In this document: piece by piece, positions 17,484 to 27,038 of the stretch
Layout: each line of letters starts with the position of its first letter
How positions within the stretch are numbered: the stretch's first letter is position 1
Source of the DNA: Robinsoniella sp.
GTDB taxonomy: Bacteria > Bacillota > Clostridia > Lachnospirales > Lachnospiraceae
DNA length: 64,000 nucleotides
Direction: 5' to 3'
Assembly (NCBI GenBank): GCA_023664735.1
Contig: JAMPFB010000002.1
Location: 36,179 to 100,178, forward strand
The notes under the pieces: model-generated
What the model was told of the DNA's origin: nothing
Databases searched by the model: none
The model's input: only the letters and a program-made list of their open reading frames with translations
Position numbers and translations under genes: made by a program

Positions 17484-19814
17484 GTGGCAGATAGTATACT
17501 TAATTTTATACAATTTACATGTTTTTATTTCTTATACATTATTTTTATACCTGCAAAAGTAATGAAGCTAAAGCTAAGCGGCAAAAGGGCAGGAGAAAAT
17601 GTCATAAAGGCAGTGATTGTAAGCCATGTGGCAATAATTAGCTGTGTATACTTGCTGGGGCTTTTACACATATACAATACAGCTACTCTGATAGTCAGCC
17701 TGCTGGCTGTCATCCTTATATATTTAAAGATAAGAGGAGTCAATTTTAAAGAAAAGTTTCTGCAGGCATTTTACTGGACAGCGCTGATTAGTGGAGGACA
17801 GTATAAGCTTGGCATTTATGTAAAGAATGAAGCAAAAAAGGCATGGAAGAAGGCAGGGCAGCTGTTAAAGAGCTGTATAAAGGGCTTTTTTTCCAGGCAT
17901 ATACTGGAGCATTTGCTTCTGTTTGCTTCCTTTGGCATCCTGATTGCCAGAAAGTGGATACTGGTTTTTGATAATTATGCCTACTTAACTTCTGATATGT
18001 ACGTGCATAATGAATGGATTAATTTTATGGAGCAGGGAGATATATTTTATGACGGGGTATATCCCTTTGGCATGCACAATATGCTTTCGGCATTCCATAA
18101 GCTTTCCGGACTGAATCTGAATATCGTATTCCGTTATTGGGGAGCATTTAACTGTGTCCTTATGGTGGCAGCGCTTTACTTTTTTGCCCGCCGGATGTTT
18201 TATTCCAAAATGGCGGCGCTGCTTTCGGTAATCATTTACTGCGTAACGGATTTTGCAAGCAATTTTTATGGATTCCGTACCATTTATACACTTCCCCAGG
18301 AGCTGGGCATGTTGTTTCTGTTTCCCTGCCTCTATTACTTTGGAAGGTTTTTAAAGAGGGAAAAGTGGAAGGATGGCATTTATTTTGCCATGAGCGCCGC
18401 CATCGTGTTATCCATGCACTTTTATACGGTTATTTTTGCAGTGCTCTTATGTGCAAGCCTTTGTGTGCCGCTTATCAAGAGAGTGTTCCGTTTCCCTATG
18501 ATAAAGAAGATGGCTGCCAGTGTGGGCTTGATTGCTTTAATCAGTATAACTCCCTTCGCAGTGGGCCTTGCATCGGGAAAATACTGGCAGGGCTCCATGA
18601 GCTGGGCAATGGGCGTAATCAATAGCGGCAGCCAAAATGGAAATGCTGACAACTTGCAGGAGAAAAATAGTCAGGAGAAAAGTGAAAATCAGGAGCTTTC
18701 GGAGAAAAATGCGGCAAAGCCAAAGGAAGCTTCTGTCTTAAAAAAGATAAGGGATAAGTTTGTGGCAGTCTATGAGCTTCAGGTAGAAGCCATGAATTCA
18801 TATTGGGGAAATGTATTCTGGATATGCATGGGTCTTTTTGCGTTGTATTATGCAGGGCTTCTGCTCCTTAAAAAAGTAACATGGAAGGACTGCATGTATG
18901 GAGGCATATGGATATTCCTGTTGCTTATGATTATTATGTACAGCTATGGGATACTGGGCATTCCAAGGCTTATGAAGGAAGAAAGAATGGCTATGTTCAT
19001 GGGGTATGTTGCGCCGCTTATGCTGGCATTTCCTGTGGAGCTGCTTTTTAGGCTGCTACCGGAAAAGAGAAAAGTCATCGGCACTCTGGCGGGCTATGGG
19101 ACAGCAGCAGCGCTGTTTTACGTTACCTATTATCTTGGCTATATGCCAGTTCAGACCCACTATTATCTAGAGCCTTCCCTAGCTGCAAAAGCATGTGTGA
19201 TGGCGGAGAAAGAGCTTCCAAAGGGCACATGGACAGTCGTATCGCCTGTAGAGGAGCTTGCTCTGGTAAGAAATAGGGGATATCATTATGAGCTTTGGGA
19301 ATTTATCAGCAATATGGAAGTGTATAAGGAGAATATGTACTTAGAGATACCGACCCGATATGTGTTTTTCGTTCTGGAGAAGCAGCCCCTTGTATACAAT
19401 GAGGTCCGTTACAGCGATTCGACATATAAAAATGAGCCAATAAATAAAAAAGAAGCAGATACCATATGTACAAGAGAAATGCTTGGAATATCCGAAACCG
19501 GTACAATGAAATTTTATAATATACTGGAAAACAGAAGGATATTGGAGGCAAAGCTGGCATGCTGGCTGGAAGAGTACAGCAAAGCATTTCCGGATCAGAT
19601 AGAGCTTTACATGGAGGATGAGGAGTGCGCCATATACAAATTTGAGCAAAATCCATATATGATGAACAATTTTGCCATAGATTATGACTGCAATGAATAT
19701 ACGGATCTGGAATATTATAAAATGCTCCGTATTAAAATGCTGGAGCGGAAGGAAGATGTTTCCCGGATAGAAGAGAAGATTAAAGAATTAGAAAAGCAGG
19801 AGAATGAGAAGTGA
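17484..19814 (+). CDS. GT-C-like polytopic membrane protein
   Basis: 776 residues with roughly a dozen hydrophobic segments in two blocks (about 5-95 and 145-560) and a C-terminal soluble domain of about 200 residues, probably outside the cell. After the third block an acidic loop reads YLTSDMYVHNEWINF, which resembles the catalytic Asp-containing first loop of GT-C transferases. GT-C enzymes use polyprenyl-phosphate sugars outside the membrane, fitting with the DPM1-like gene at 7975. Residues about 390-420 form a Lys/Glu/Asn-rich linker. GTG 17484 follows GGAGG. Not a recognised Pel gene; the exact function is unknown, and an O-antigen-ligase-like role cannot be excluded. Confidence 0.6.
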   Translation: MADSILNFIQFTCFYFLYIIFIPAKVMKLKLSGKRAGENVIKAVIVSHVAIISCVYLLGLLHIYNTATLIVSLLAVILIYLKIRGVNFKEKFLQAFYWTALISGGQYKLGIYVKNEAKKAWKKAGQLLKSCIKGFFSRHILEHLLLFASFGILIARKWILVFDNYAYLTSDMYVHNEWINFMEQGDIFYDGVYPFGMHNMLSAFHKLSGLNLNIVFRYWGAFNCVLMVAALYFFARRMFYSKMAALLSVIIYCVTDFASNFYGFRTIYTLPQELGMLFLFPCLYYFGRFLKREKWKDGIYFAMSAAIVLSMHFYTVIFAVLLCASLCVPLIKRVFRFPMIKKMAASVGLIALISITPFAVGLASGKYWQGSMSWAMGVINSGSQNGNADNLQEKNSQEKSENQELSEKNAAKPKEASVLKKIRDKFVAVYELQVEAMNSYWGNVFWICMGLFALYYAGLLLLKKVTWKDCMYGGIWIFLLLMIIMYSYGILGIPRLMKEERMAMFMGYVAPLMLAFPVELLFRLLPEKRKVIGTLAGYGTAAALFYVTYYLGYMPVQTHYYLEPSLAAKACVMAEKELPKGTWTVVSPVEELALVRNRGYHYELWEFISNMEVYKENMYLEIPTRYVFFVLEKQPLVYNEVRYSDSTYKNEPINKKEADTICTREMLGISETGTMKFYNILENRRILEAKLACWLEEYSKAFPDQIELYMEDEECAIYKFEQNPYMMNNFAIDYDCNEYTDLEYYKMLRIKMLERKEDVSRIEEKIKELEKQENEK

Positions 19815-19818
19815 TACA

Positions 19819-21057
19819 ATGAAGAAAAAAATTCTTTTTGTAATCAATACCATGGGAAGGGCAGGCGCTGAAAAGTGCCTGCTTTCTATGCTGAAATACA
19901 TGGATACAAAGAAATATGACATTTCCCTTTTTTCCATTATAAACAGAGGGGAAATGTTTTCTTATGTGCCGGAAGGCATCAAAGTATTGAATGAAGAGCC
20001 CTGTAAGGAGTCGGTGTTAGATGGCGCCAGCAAGAAGGCGCTGGCAGGGTACATTTTGAAGAAAGGGTTCCAAAAGGGTTATTTTTTTAAGGAAGCAGGC
20101 TATTTGTGGAAAATGGCAGCCTATCAGAGAAAGCATGGAGGGCTTGACTTTAAGAAGCTGTTTTGGAAGCTGTTATCCGACCATGCAAAAAAGCAGGAGG
20201 AAACCTATGATTTGGCAGTTGCTTATATTCAGGGAGCTTCTACTTATTATGTGATGGATCATGTGAAGGCAAAAAAGAAAATCGCCTTTTTGCACAATGA
20301 ATTTATGGATAGTGGATATTGTCCTGCTTTAGAGAGGGCATATTACGAAAAGGCAGATGCTATATATTGCGTTTCAAAAAGCATATGTGAGCATTTTGCA
20401 CAGGTATATCCAGAAATGGCAGGAAAGATGGATGTATTTTACAATCTGCTGGATATGGAAGAAATCAGGGAAAAAGCATTACAAACCAAAGAGCTTTCTC
20501 CTGTATTTCTAAACGCCGTGAAAGAAAGGAAAAAGAACCAGCTTATTTTATTAACGGCGGCAAGAATCACGCCTGTAAAGGCATATGACCTTGCTGTCCC
20601 TGCGCTTTCCATTGTCAGGAAGCAGGGCTATGACGTAAAATGGTATGTGCTTGGGGAAGGACCGGAAAGAGCCAATGTGGAAGCGCTTATTAAAGCAAAC
20701 GGCTTGGAGGAAAGCTTTCTTTTGTTAGGAGCCGTGGATAACCCATATCCTTATATGGCAGCCTGTGATGTGTACGTGCAGGCAACCAGATATGAAGGCT
20801 GCTGTACCTCCATTTCAGAAGCCGTGATTTTGAAAAAGCCGGTGATTGCTTCTGACTGCCACGGCAATAAGGAGCAGTTAAACCGTTATGGGACAGGAAT
20901 CCTGGTAAAGCTGACTCCGGAAGGAATCGCAGAGGGAATCATAAAGGCAGCATCCGATGAGGAGCTTAGGAAAGAACTGGCAGAACAGGCAAATATGAGT
21001 GATTTTGAGCCATACAAGGCGCTAAAACGAATCTACAGCTTTGTGGAAGAGGAGTAA
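19819..21057 (+). CDS. glycosyltransferase family 4 (second)
   Basis: GT-B enzyme of 412 residues from ATG 19819. N-terminal ILFVINTMGRAGAEKCLLSML is the glycine-loop region and the C-terminal donor domain has LLTAARITPVKAYDLAV, VLGEGPERANVEALI, AACDVYVQATRYEGCCTSISEAV with the E-x7-E acid pair. ATG 19804 is in frame, but it overlaps the preceding gene and sits directly on the AGGAG. ATG 19819 fits the family start and has only a purine-rich GAGAAG upstream. Substrate unknown; part of the same operon. Confidence 0.88.
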   Translation: MKKKILFVINTMGRAGAEKCLLSMLKYMDTKKYDISLFSIINRGEMFSYVPEGIKVLNEEPCKESVLDGASKKALAGYILKKGFQKGYFFKEAGYLWKMAAYQRKHGGLDFKKLFWKLLSDHAKKQEETYDLAVAYIQGASTYYVMDHVKAKKKIAFLHNEFMDSGYCPALERAYYEKADAIYCVSKSICEHFAQVYPEMAGKMDVFYNLLDMEEIREKALQTKELSPVFLNAVKERKKNQLILLTAARITPVKAYDLAVPALSIVRKQGYDVKWYVLGEGPERANVEALIKANGLEESFLLLGAVDNPYPYMAACDVYVQATRYEGCCTSISEAVILKKPVIASDCHGNKEQLNRYGTGILVKLTPEGIAEGIIKAASDEELRKELAEQANMSDFEPYKALKRIYSFVEEE

Positions 21058-21104
21058 AAAGGCCCGTGGATTTTCCGGTATGGGATAATTGGAGTGAGAA
21101 AGAA

Positions 21105-23834
21105 ATGGAGAGAAAGAAAATACGGAACATATGCCTGTGCTTTTTCCTTCTGTGTGGGCTGTTGTTCTTTTCAGGGACTGATGTACAGGCAAAGCCGTCA
21201 GAGAGCCTTGTGCTTGACATATATTATACACGTTATGATGGAGATTATGAGGATTGGAGCCTCTGGCTCTGGACGGATGATACGGAAGGAAGGGAATATG
21301 CTTTTTCAGAGGAATCTGGAGAAGGCGGGGCAGGCATCCGGATTGTTTTGGAAAATATAGATGAGAACACCAGAATCGGAACGTTAATGAAATATAAGGA
21401 CTGGGAAAAAAAGGATGTGGAGCATGACCGGTATCTGGATTTATCCAAAGCGGAAAACGGAATGCTTTCCGTTTATTTCCTGCAGGAAGAGGAAGAGATT
21501 TTTTATGCAGGGCAGAATACTCATACAGGACAGCGGATTTTGCGGGCACAATATGATGATGTAAATATGGTTTCCTTTACCTTGTATGCCCCGGGGCTTT
21601 CCAAAGAGCAGGCAGAGGAGTTGGCTGTTTCCATAGAAGAAGAGGAAGGCGGCATTTACCCGCTGGAGGAATTGGAGCTGGCATGGGAGGGGAATTTCAT
21701 AAAAGGAAAAGGAATGCTAAAAGAGGCAGCAAAGCTGTCAGGTTGTAATTATTTACAGGTAGAGGACATAGAAAAAAAAGCGATAGAAGCCGGAGCCGTA
21801 TTTTCAAGCCAAGCCTTTGAAGAAGCTTATACCTATGAGGGAGATGATTTGGGAGCTGTTTATACGAAAGAAGCTACTGCGTTCCGGGTATGGGCGCCTA
21901 CGGCAAGTAAGGTCGAGGTCAGGCTTTATGAAAACGGAAATGGAGATGGGTTCCTAGAGGCATATCCTATGGAAAGGGATGAAAAGGGAACCTGGTACCG
22001 GAAGCTGCCTGGCGATTATTCCGGCATGTATTATACTTATTTGGTAACGGTTCTTGGGGAAACAAGAGAAGCAGTGGATCCGTATGCAAGGGCATGTGGC
22101 GTAAATGGCATGAGAGGAATGGTCATAGATTTGGAAAAAACCAACCCACAGGGATTTGCAGAAGAAAAAAAGCCGCCTCTTGCGTCTTTTCGTGATATTA
22201 TTTTATATGAAATGAGCATACGGGATTATACGATAGATGAACATTCCGGCGTAAAGGAAAAGGGAAAGTATCTAGGGCTTACGGAAGAAGGAACGGTAAA
22301 TTCTGAGGGGCAGGCAACGGCGCTGGATTATCTTGGCAGCCTTGGAGTTACCCACGTGCATCTCATGCCTTGTCAGGATTCCGGTGAGGTGGACGAGGAA
22401 CATCCGGAGGATTCCTACAACTGGGGCTATATGACACAGAATTTCAATGTGCCGGAAGGAGCTTATTCCACAGACCCGTATCAGGGACAGGTGCGGGTAA
22501 AGGAATATAAGCAAATGGTGCAGAGCCTGCATAAGAAGGGACTCCGGGTAGTGATGGACGTAGTGTATAACCATACCTCGGAAGCCGGTGAATCCAATTT
22601 TAATAAAATCGTGCCGGGCTATTATTACCGGATTGGAGAGGACGGTTCTTATTCTAACGGCTCGGCATGCGGCAATGAAGTGGCTACGGAACGGGCAATG
22701 GCAAGAAAATTTATTGTGGATTCAGTAGTGTACTGGGCAAAGGAGTATCATGTGGACGGCTTCCGGTTTGATTTAATGGGATTGATTGACATAGATACCA
22801 TGAAGCTTATCCGAAAAGAGCTGGATAAAATCGATGAAACCATCTATTTGTACGGGGAAGGCTGGACGGGAGGCGACTCCATCAGCACAGGCGTGATGGC
22901 AGAAGCGGAAAATGTTGCAGAAATGCCCGAAATTGCAGTGTTTTCCAATGTATTCCGGAGAGGGGTGCAAAAATATGTAAGTGGCATTTTTGAAGAGGAG
23001 CTTACGAAAAATTCCGTCTTATTTGGCGTGGTGGCGGCAACAAGGCAGGAAATTACGAAGGAGACCATGGGAAGCTGGACAAAGGAGCCCGCACAGTGCA
23101 TCAATTATGCCTCCTGTCATGATGGATATACGCTTTGGGACTTGATTAGGCAGAACTGCAGCGGGGAAACGGAAGAAATGTGGAGAAAGAGGAACAAGCT
23201 GTCGGCAGCTATCGTCATGACCGTTCAGGGGGTGCCTTTTATCCAATCAGGAGAGGAAATGCTAAGAAGCAAGGTGGCAGAGGGGGAGCCTGAAAAGATT
23301 TACGGCAATTCCTATAACGCAGGAGATGATGTAAACAGCATCAAATGGGACAGCATTTCAGAATATCCGGATATGGTTTCTTATTACAAGGGGCTTATGG
23401 CGTTTCGGAAAGAGCATAAAGGGCTTTCCTATGAGACGGCGGAGGAAATAGAAAAAAACATGAAATTTCTTGATGGCCTGCCGGAACAAGTAATTGCCTA
23501 TACCGTAACCGAACCAGAAAATCTGATATTGGAAAATGAAATCTGCATGATTTATAATCCCAATAAGGAGCAGGCTTCTCTTATGCTTCCAAAAGGCAGA
23601 TGGAAGGTATATATAGATGGCGAAAGGGCGGGAGTGGAGGAGCTGGCCTCCTTGAATGGAAAAACACAAATACAGATACCGGGCATCGAGCCCCTTGTGC
23701 TTGTGCGTACTTATATTAAAGTAGAGGTGTTCTATGCAGGAATAGGCATTGGGGCATTGGCGGCAATTTTTGCGGGAATCAAAATTAGAAGGAGCAGGAG
23801 GAAAAAACATGAACGTAGCAGTAACCATCAATGA
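21105..23834 (+). CDS. membrane-anchored type I pullulanase (GH13)
   Basis: 909 residues. Signal peptide (MERKKIRN, then a hydrophobic core ending VQA), CBM41-like starch-binding domain (about 30-150), CBM48-like domain (about 245-345) and a GH13 barrel. Catalytic residues seen: nucleophile D556 in DGFRFDLMG, acid/base E585 in YGEGW, and D673 in SCHDGY; the pullulanase-type loop reads YNWGYMT. The C-terminus is a hydrophobic helix followed by KIRRSRRKKHERS, i.e. a membrane anchor with the basic tail inside. It debranches alpha-1,6-glucan at the cell surface. GTG 21066 is in frame upstream, but ATG 21105 gives the signal peptide. It is unusual to find this inside an exopolysaccharide operon. 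Confidence 0.9.
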   Translation: MERKKIRNICLCFFLLCGLLFFSGTDVQAKPSESLVLDIYYTRYDGDYEDWSLWLWTDDTEGREYAFSEESGEGGAGIRIVLENIDENTRIGTLMKYKDWEKKDVEHDRYLDLSKAENGMLSVYFLQEEEEIFYAGQNTHTGQRILRAQYDDVNMVSFTLYAPGLSKEQAEELAVSIEEEEGGIYPLEELELAWEGNFIKGKGMLKEAAKLSGCNYLQVEDIEKKAIEAGAVFSSQAFEEAYTYEGDDLGAVYTKEATAFRVWAPTASKVEVRLYENGNGDGFLEAYPMERDEKGTWYRKLPGDYSGMYYTYLVTVLGETREAVDPYARACGVNGMRGMVIDLEKTNPQGFAEEKKPPLASFRDIILYEMSIRDYTIDEHSGVKEKGKYLGLTEEGTVNSEGQATALDYLGSLGVTHVHLMPCQDSGEVDEEHPEDSYNWGYMTQNFNVPEGAYSTDPYQGQVRVKEYKQMVQSLHKKGLRVVMDVVYNHTSEAGESNFNKIVPGYYYRIGEDGSYSNGSACGNEVATERAMARKFIVDSVVYWAKEYHVDGFRFDLMGLIDIDTMKLIRKELDKIDETIYLYGEGWTGGDSISTGVMAEAENVAEMPEIAVFSNVFRRGVQKYVSGIFEEELTKNSVLFGVVAATRQEITKETMGSWTKEPAQCINYASCHDGYTLWDLIRQNCSGETEEMWRKRNKLSAAIVMTVQGVPFIQSGEEMLRSKVAEGEPEKIYGNSYNAGDDVNSIKWDSISEYPDMVSYYKGLMAFRKEHKGLSYETAEEIEKNMKFLDGLPEQVIAYTVTEPENLILENEICMIYNPNKEQASLMLPKGRWKVYIDGERAGVEELASLNGKTQIQIPGIEPLVLVRTYIKVEVFYAGIGIGALAAIFAGIKIRRSRRKKHERSSNHQ

Positions 23835-24690
23835 CACTTATTTTTATCCTCTTTACATTATGCTAAATACCCTGTTTTCCAAGCATGAGGGCGCTAAGGT
23901 GCATGTGTATCTCATACATTCCAGAGTCGGCTTAAGGAACAGGGAAAGATTGAAGCGTCTTTGTAAAAAATATGGGGGAAGCTTTACGGAAATATTCGTT
24001 TCAGAGCAGGAATTTGCAGAAGCTCCCAGCTTTTCTTATTTTACCAAGGAAATGTATTACCGGATTCTTGTGGCAAGGCTTTTGCCAAAAACGCTGGACA
24101 GGGTGCTTTATTTAGACCCGGATATCATCGTGACGGACAATCTGGAGGAATTTTATTCTATGCCTCTTGGAGACTGCTTTTTTGCAGGCATACGGGACAG
24201 ACTGCAGGATAAAGAAGACAGCCCTTATTGGAAGGAGCTGGGTTTTACGGGCAAGAACAGATACATCAATTCCGGCGTGCTTTTATGTAACTTAAAGGTC
24301 CTTCGGCAGGAACAGAAGGAGCAGGATGTTTTTGCCATGTTAAAGGAGCGGGGAGAAAGGCTGAAATTTCCGGATCAGGATTTGATTAACGTATTGTATG
24401 AAGGAAGAATAGCGGTAACGGATGACCGGTATAACCTCAATCCCAATATACTGCGGTGGTGGGAATATTTGGGCTATAATTTTGCCCCCTTTCTGATGAA
24501 AAAACCTGCAATCATTCATTATATGGGCTCTGGAAAGCCATGGAGGAGCAGCTATACGGGAGGGATGTACCAGTATTACTGGAATGAGGAAAGGAAGTAT
24601 GCCTATGGAAAAAAGGTGGATATGTTCTTTCGCTTTCTAAAGATTCCTTTTTTAATGATAAAATCGGGAATTGCTTTTTTTATCTCTTAA
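23809..24690 (+). CDS. glycosyltransferase family 8 (second copy)
   Basis: 293 residues, paralogue of the gene at 7061. Same landmarks: MNVAVTINDTYFYPL, DxD in VLYLDPDI, NSGVLLCNL, FPDQDLIN, IIHYMGSGKPW. Start ATG 23809 after AGGAGG; it overlaps the pullulanase gene by 26 bases, so it is translated from the same message. C-terminus is hydrophobic (FLMIKSGIAFFIS), suggesting membrane association. Last gene of the operon; donor and acceptor unknown. Confidence 0.9.
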   Translation: MNVAVTINDTYFYPLYIMLNTLFSKHEGAKVHVYLIHSRVGLRNRERLKRLCKKYGGSFTEIFVSEQEFAEAPSFSYFTKEMYYRILVARLLPKTLDRVLYLDPDIIVTDNLEEFYSMPLGDCFFAGIRDRLQDKEDSPYWKELGFTGKNRYINSGVLLCNLKVLRQEQKEQDVFAMLKERGERLKFPDQDLINVLYEGRIAVTDDRYNLNPNILRWWEYLGYNFAPFLMKKPAIIHYMGSGKPWRSSYTGGMYQYYWNEERKYAYGKKVDMFFRFLKIPFLMIKSGIAFFIS

Positions 24691-24706
24691 AATATCCATA
24701 ATTTGG

Positions 24707-24730
24707 AGCCGGCATATGCCGGCTTATTTA
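24707..24730 (+). terminator. terminator-like palindrome after Pel operon
   Basis: Perfect 18-base palindrome AGCCGGCATATGCCGGCT (24707-24724) followed by TATTTA. GC-rich stem at the right place, but the T run is short, so termination may be partial. Confidence 0.55.
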
Positions 24731-24810
24731 TGTACAATAAAAAAATAACCAAAAATCTGCATGTAACTTTATTTAAAACTACTGAAAATTTTCTGAATCC
24801 GAAAAAGCTA

Positions 24811-24840
24811 TTGTACAAAGCCCATGAAATTTTATATACT
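24811..24840 (+). promoter_or_regulatory. promoter of starch-binding protein gene
   Basis: TTGTAC at 24811-24816, 18 bases, TATACT at 24835-24840. The 5' leader of about 60 bases carries a hairpin (CTCCATA 24849-24855 with TATGGAG 24869-24875) and a GGGAGG ribosome site before ATG 24908. Confidence 0.55.
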
Positions 24841-24907
24841 TAGGTTGTCTCCATATGTTTGAATGGCGTATGGAGCAAAATAAAAAAAATGGGAGGCAGA
24901 AAAGAAA

Positions 24908-27010
24908 ATGGAGAGTCAAACTAAGAAACAAGTAAACAGGTTCTTAGCCTTTTTCATGGCTGTGGCAATGGTGCTGACATCTATAACGGTTACACCACTG
25001 ACAGCAAATGCGGAGGAAGGCAACGGACAGGAATCTTCGGTATCGGATTCATCGGCATCGGGCAATGGTACAACGTCAGGCAATGAAGGCGATGTATCAG
25101 GCAATGATCCATCGGTATCCGAGCCAACGATACCGGAACCTACAGTATCAGGAACGAATTTAACGGTACACTTTAAAAATGAGAAGAACTGGGAAAAAGT
25201 GTATGCGAAATTCGGCAGTGGAAGTGCTTGGTCCCCTATTAGCGGACTGGAATACTGCAAGGAGACAGAATATGGCGGAGTAATCAGCCCAAATGCAAGC
25301 AATCCCGGTTGGTACAGCTTTAAGATAGTATCAGAAGCTGCTGTATCAGAAGTGAATGGTCTTTTTAATACTGGCGCATGGGGTACTGGAAATCAGACAG
25401 CAAACTTTGCGATTGTAGTAGAGGAGCATTCAGAAGCATGGATAACCTATCAGGATGCAGATAACAGTGATGACGTGGAAGTATCCTATGAAAAGCCAGC
25501 AGGCTGGGTTGACGGCGCTGAGGTAGAGGTTCCAAGTGAACCGCCTGTGGAAGAGGATCCAACTGTAAGTGACAACGGAATCAGCAATCCGGATGATACA
25601 GTGCTGAAATTGTATTATTACATCACAGATGAGACTAAGAGCTTTGGCGATTATGCAGTGAATGCATGGGAGCCAAGCGACGTATCTTTGACAGAGGCAG
25701 GTCCATATTTGAACATTACTGCATGGCAGGGAGAAAAATACAGAACCCTTTTAGATGCAGAACTGGAAAACACTATTGACGGATTGGATGGCAAATGGGG
25801 CTATGTAGGCTTAGACAGCAACAACATTACAGGAATGCAGTTCCTTACAGTAGATGGCGGCGATAATGTTTGGAATAAGACAATTAAGGATTTGAATCTG
25901 GATGCGGCATATTATGTAGATGGCTATGGCTGGTTTAAGGATGCAGCATTGGAAGAAGAAATCAAACCATTAGAGCTTCAGACGGATGAATTGTACATTG
26001 TGGGAAGTACTGAGTTTTTAGGAAATTGGACCCTTAACGATGCCATAAAGATGGATAAGACTGGAGAAGACCAATACGAAGTTACTATTTCGCTGTCGGC
26101 AAATACCTATGAATATACACCGGTACAGGATCCAGTACAGTTTGGATGGGAACACCAATACAAGGATTATGAAAATGTAAAACCAGATGGAAGCTGGCCA
26201 AACTACACTATTACAGTAGAAGAAGACAGTGATATAGTCTTTACTGTAAAGAATCCTGATCCGTCTACCGGAAAGGCAGAAGTAACAGCAAAAGTTAAAG
26301 AAGAACCAGTAGTAGAAACAAAGACATTTACCGTAACCTTTAAGGACGGCGATAAAGTATTAAAGACAGAAACAGTAGAATCCGGCAAGGCAGCTACAGC
26401 GCCTGCTTTACCGACCAAGACCGGATATACAGCAAGCTGGGATAAGGCTTTTGCAAATGTAACGGCAGACATTACCGTTAATGTAAAATGGACAGCAAAC
26501 ACTTATACATTGACTTATGATGTAAATGGCGGAACAAAGCTGGCAACATCCACAAAGACGGTTACTTATGACGGTACTTATGGCACACTTCCAAATCCTG
26601 TCAGAAAAGGTTACACCTTCAAAGGCTGGTTTACTGCTAAGACAGCAGGCACAAAGGTAACAGAAGCTACAAAAGTAACTGGAAATGCTACCATTTATGC
26701 ACAGTGGACAAAGGTAACAAAGCCGGGCAAGGTAACGGTTAAGAGCGTTAAGAATTCTTCCAAGAAAGCCATCAAGGTTACTTTGAAGAAAGTAAAAGGC
26801 GCAGATGGATATGAAGTAAGATATGCAACCAAGAAGAACATGAAGGGTGCAAAGAAAGTCACCACAAAGAAAACTACGGTTACGATTAAGAAGCTGAAAA
26901 AAGGAAAAACCTACTATGTTCAGGCAAGAGCATACAAGCTTGACTCAGCAGGAAAGAAAGTATATAGTGCAAAATACAGCGCTACAAAGAAAGTAAAAAT
27001 CAAAAAATAG
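24908..27010 (+). CDS. secreted starch-binding multidomain protein
   Basis: 700 residues, secreted. Signal peptide 1 to about 36 (basic start, hydrophobic core, TANAEE). A Ser/Gly/Asn/Pro linker to about 83. CBM26-like domain about 84-175 with Trp/Tyr residues (NWEKVYAKF, GWYSFKI). A middle region of unknown fold (about 230-350), then a beta-sandwich about 360-460 (ELYIVGSTEFLGNW, CBM20-like). Two InlB B-type repeats about 475-610 (TYTLTYDVNGG, GYTFKGWFTA) follow. The protein ends with a very basic Fn3-like domain (about 612-700). No catalytic domain and no LPxTG. Probably holds starch at the cell surface for the amylase encoded next. Domain names are by pattern recognition only. Confidence 0.75.
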   Translation: MESQTKKQVNRFLAFFMAVAMVLTSITVTPLTANAEEGNGQESSVSDSSASGNGTTSGNEGDVSGNDPSVSEPTIPEPTVSGTNLTVHFKNEKNWEKVYAKFGSGSAWSPISGLEYCKETEYGGVISPNASNPGWYSFKIVSEAAVSEVNGLFNTGAWGTGNQTANFAIVVEEHSEAWITYQDADNSDDVEVSYEKPAGWVDGAEVEVPSEPPVEEDPTVSDNGISNPDDTVLKLYYYITDETKSFGDYAVNAWEPSDVSLTEAGPYLNITAWQGEKYRTLLDAELENTIDGLDGKWGYVGLDSNNITGMQFLTVDGGDNVWNKTIKDLNLDAAYYVDGYGWFKDAALEEEIKPLELQTDELYIVGSTEFLGNWTLNDAIKMDKTGEDQYEVTISLSANTYEYTPVQDPVQFGWEHQYKDYENVKPDGSWPNYTITVEEDSDIVFTVKNPDPSTGKAEVTAKVKEEPVVETKTFTVTFKDGDKVLKTETVESGKAATAPALPTKTGYTASWDKAFANVTADITVNVKWTANTYTLTYDVNGGTKLATSTKTVTYDGTYGTLPNPVRKGYTFKGWFTAKTAGTKVTEATKVTGNATIYAQWTKVTKPGKVTVKSVKNSSKKAIKVTLKKVKGADGYEVRYATKKNMKGAKKVTTKKTTVTIKKLKKGKTYYVQARAYKLDSAGKKVYSAKYSATKKVKIKK

Positions 27011-27038
27011 TTAGCCTTATGAAATAATCGGGATGAGT

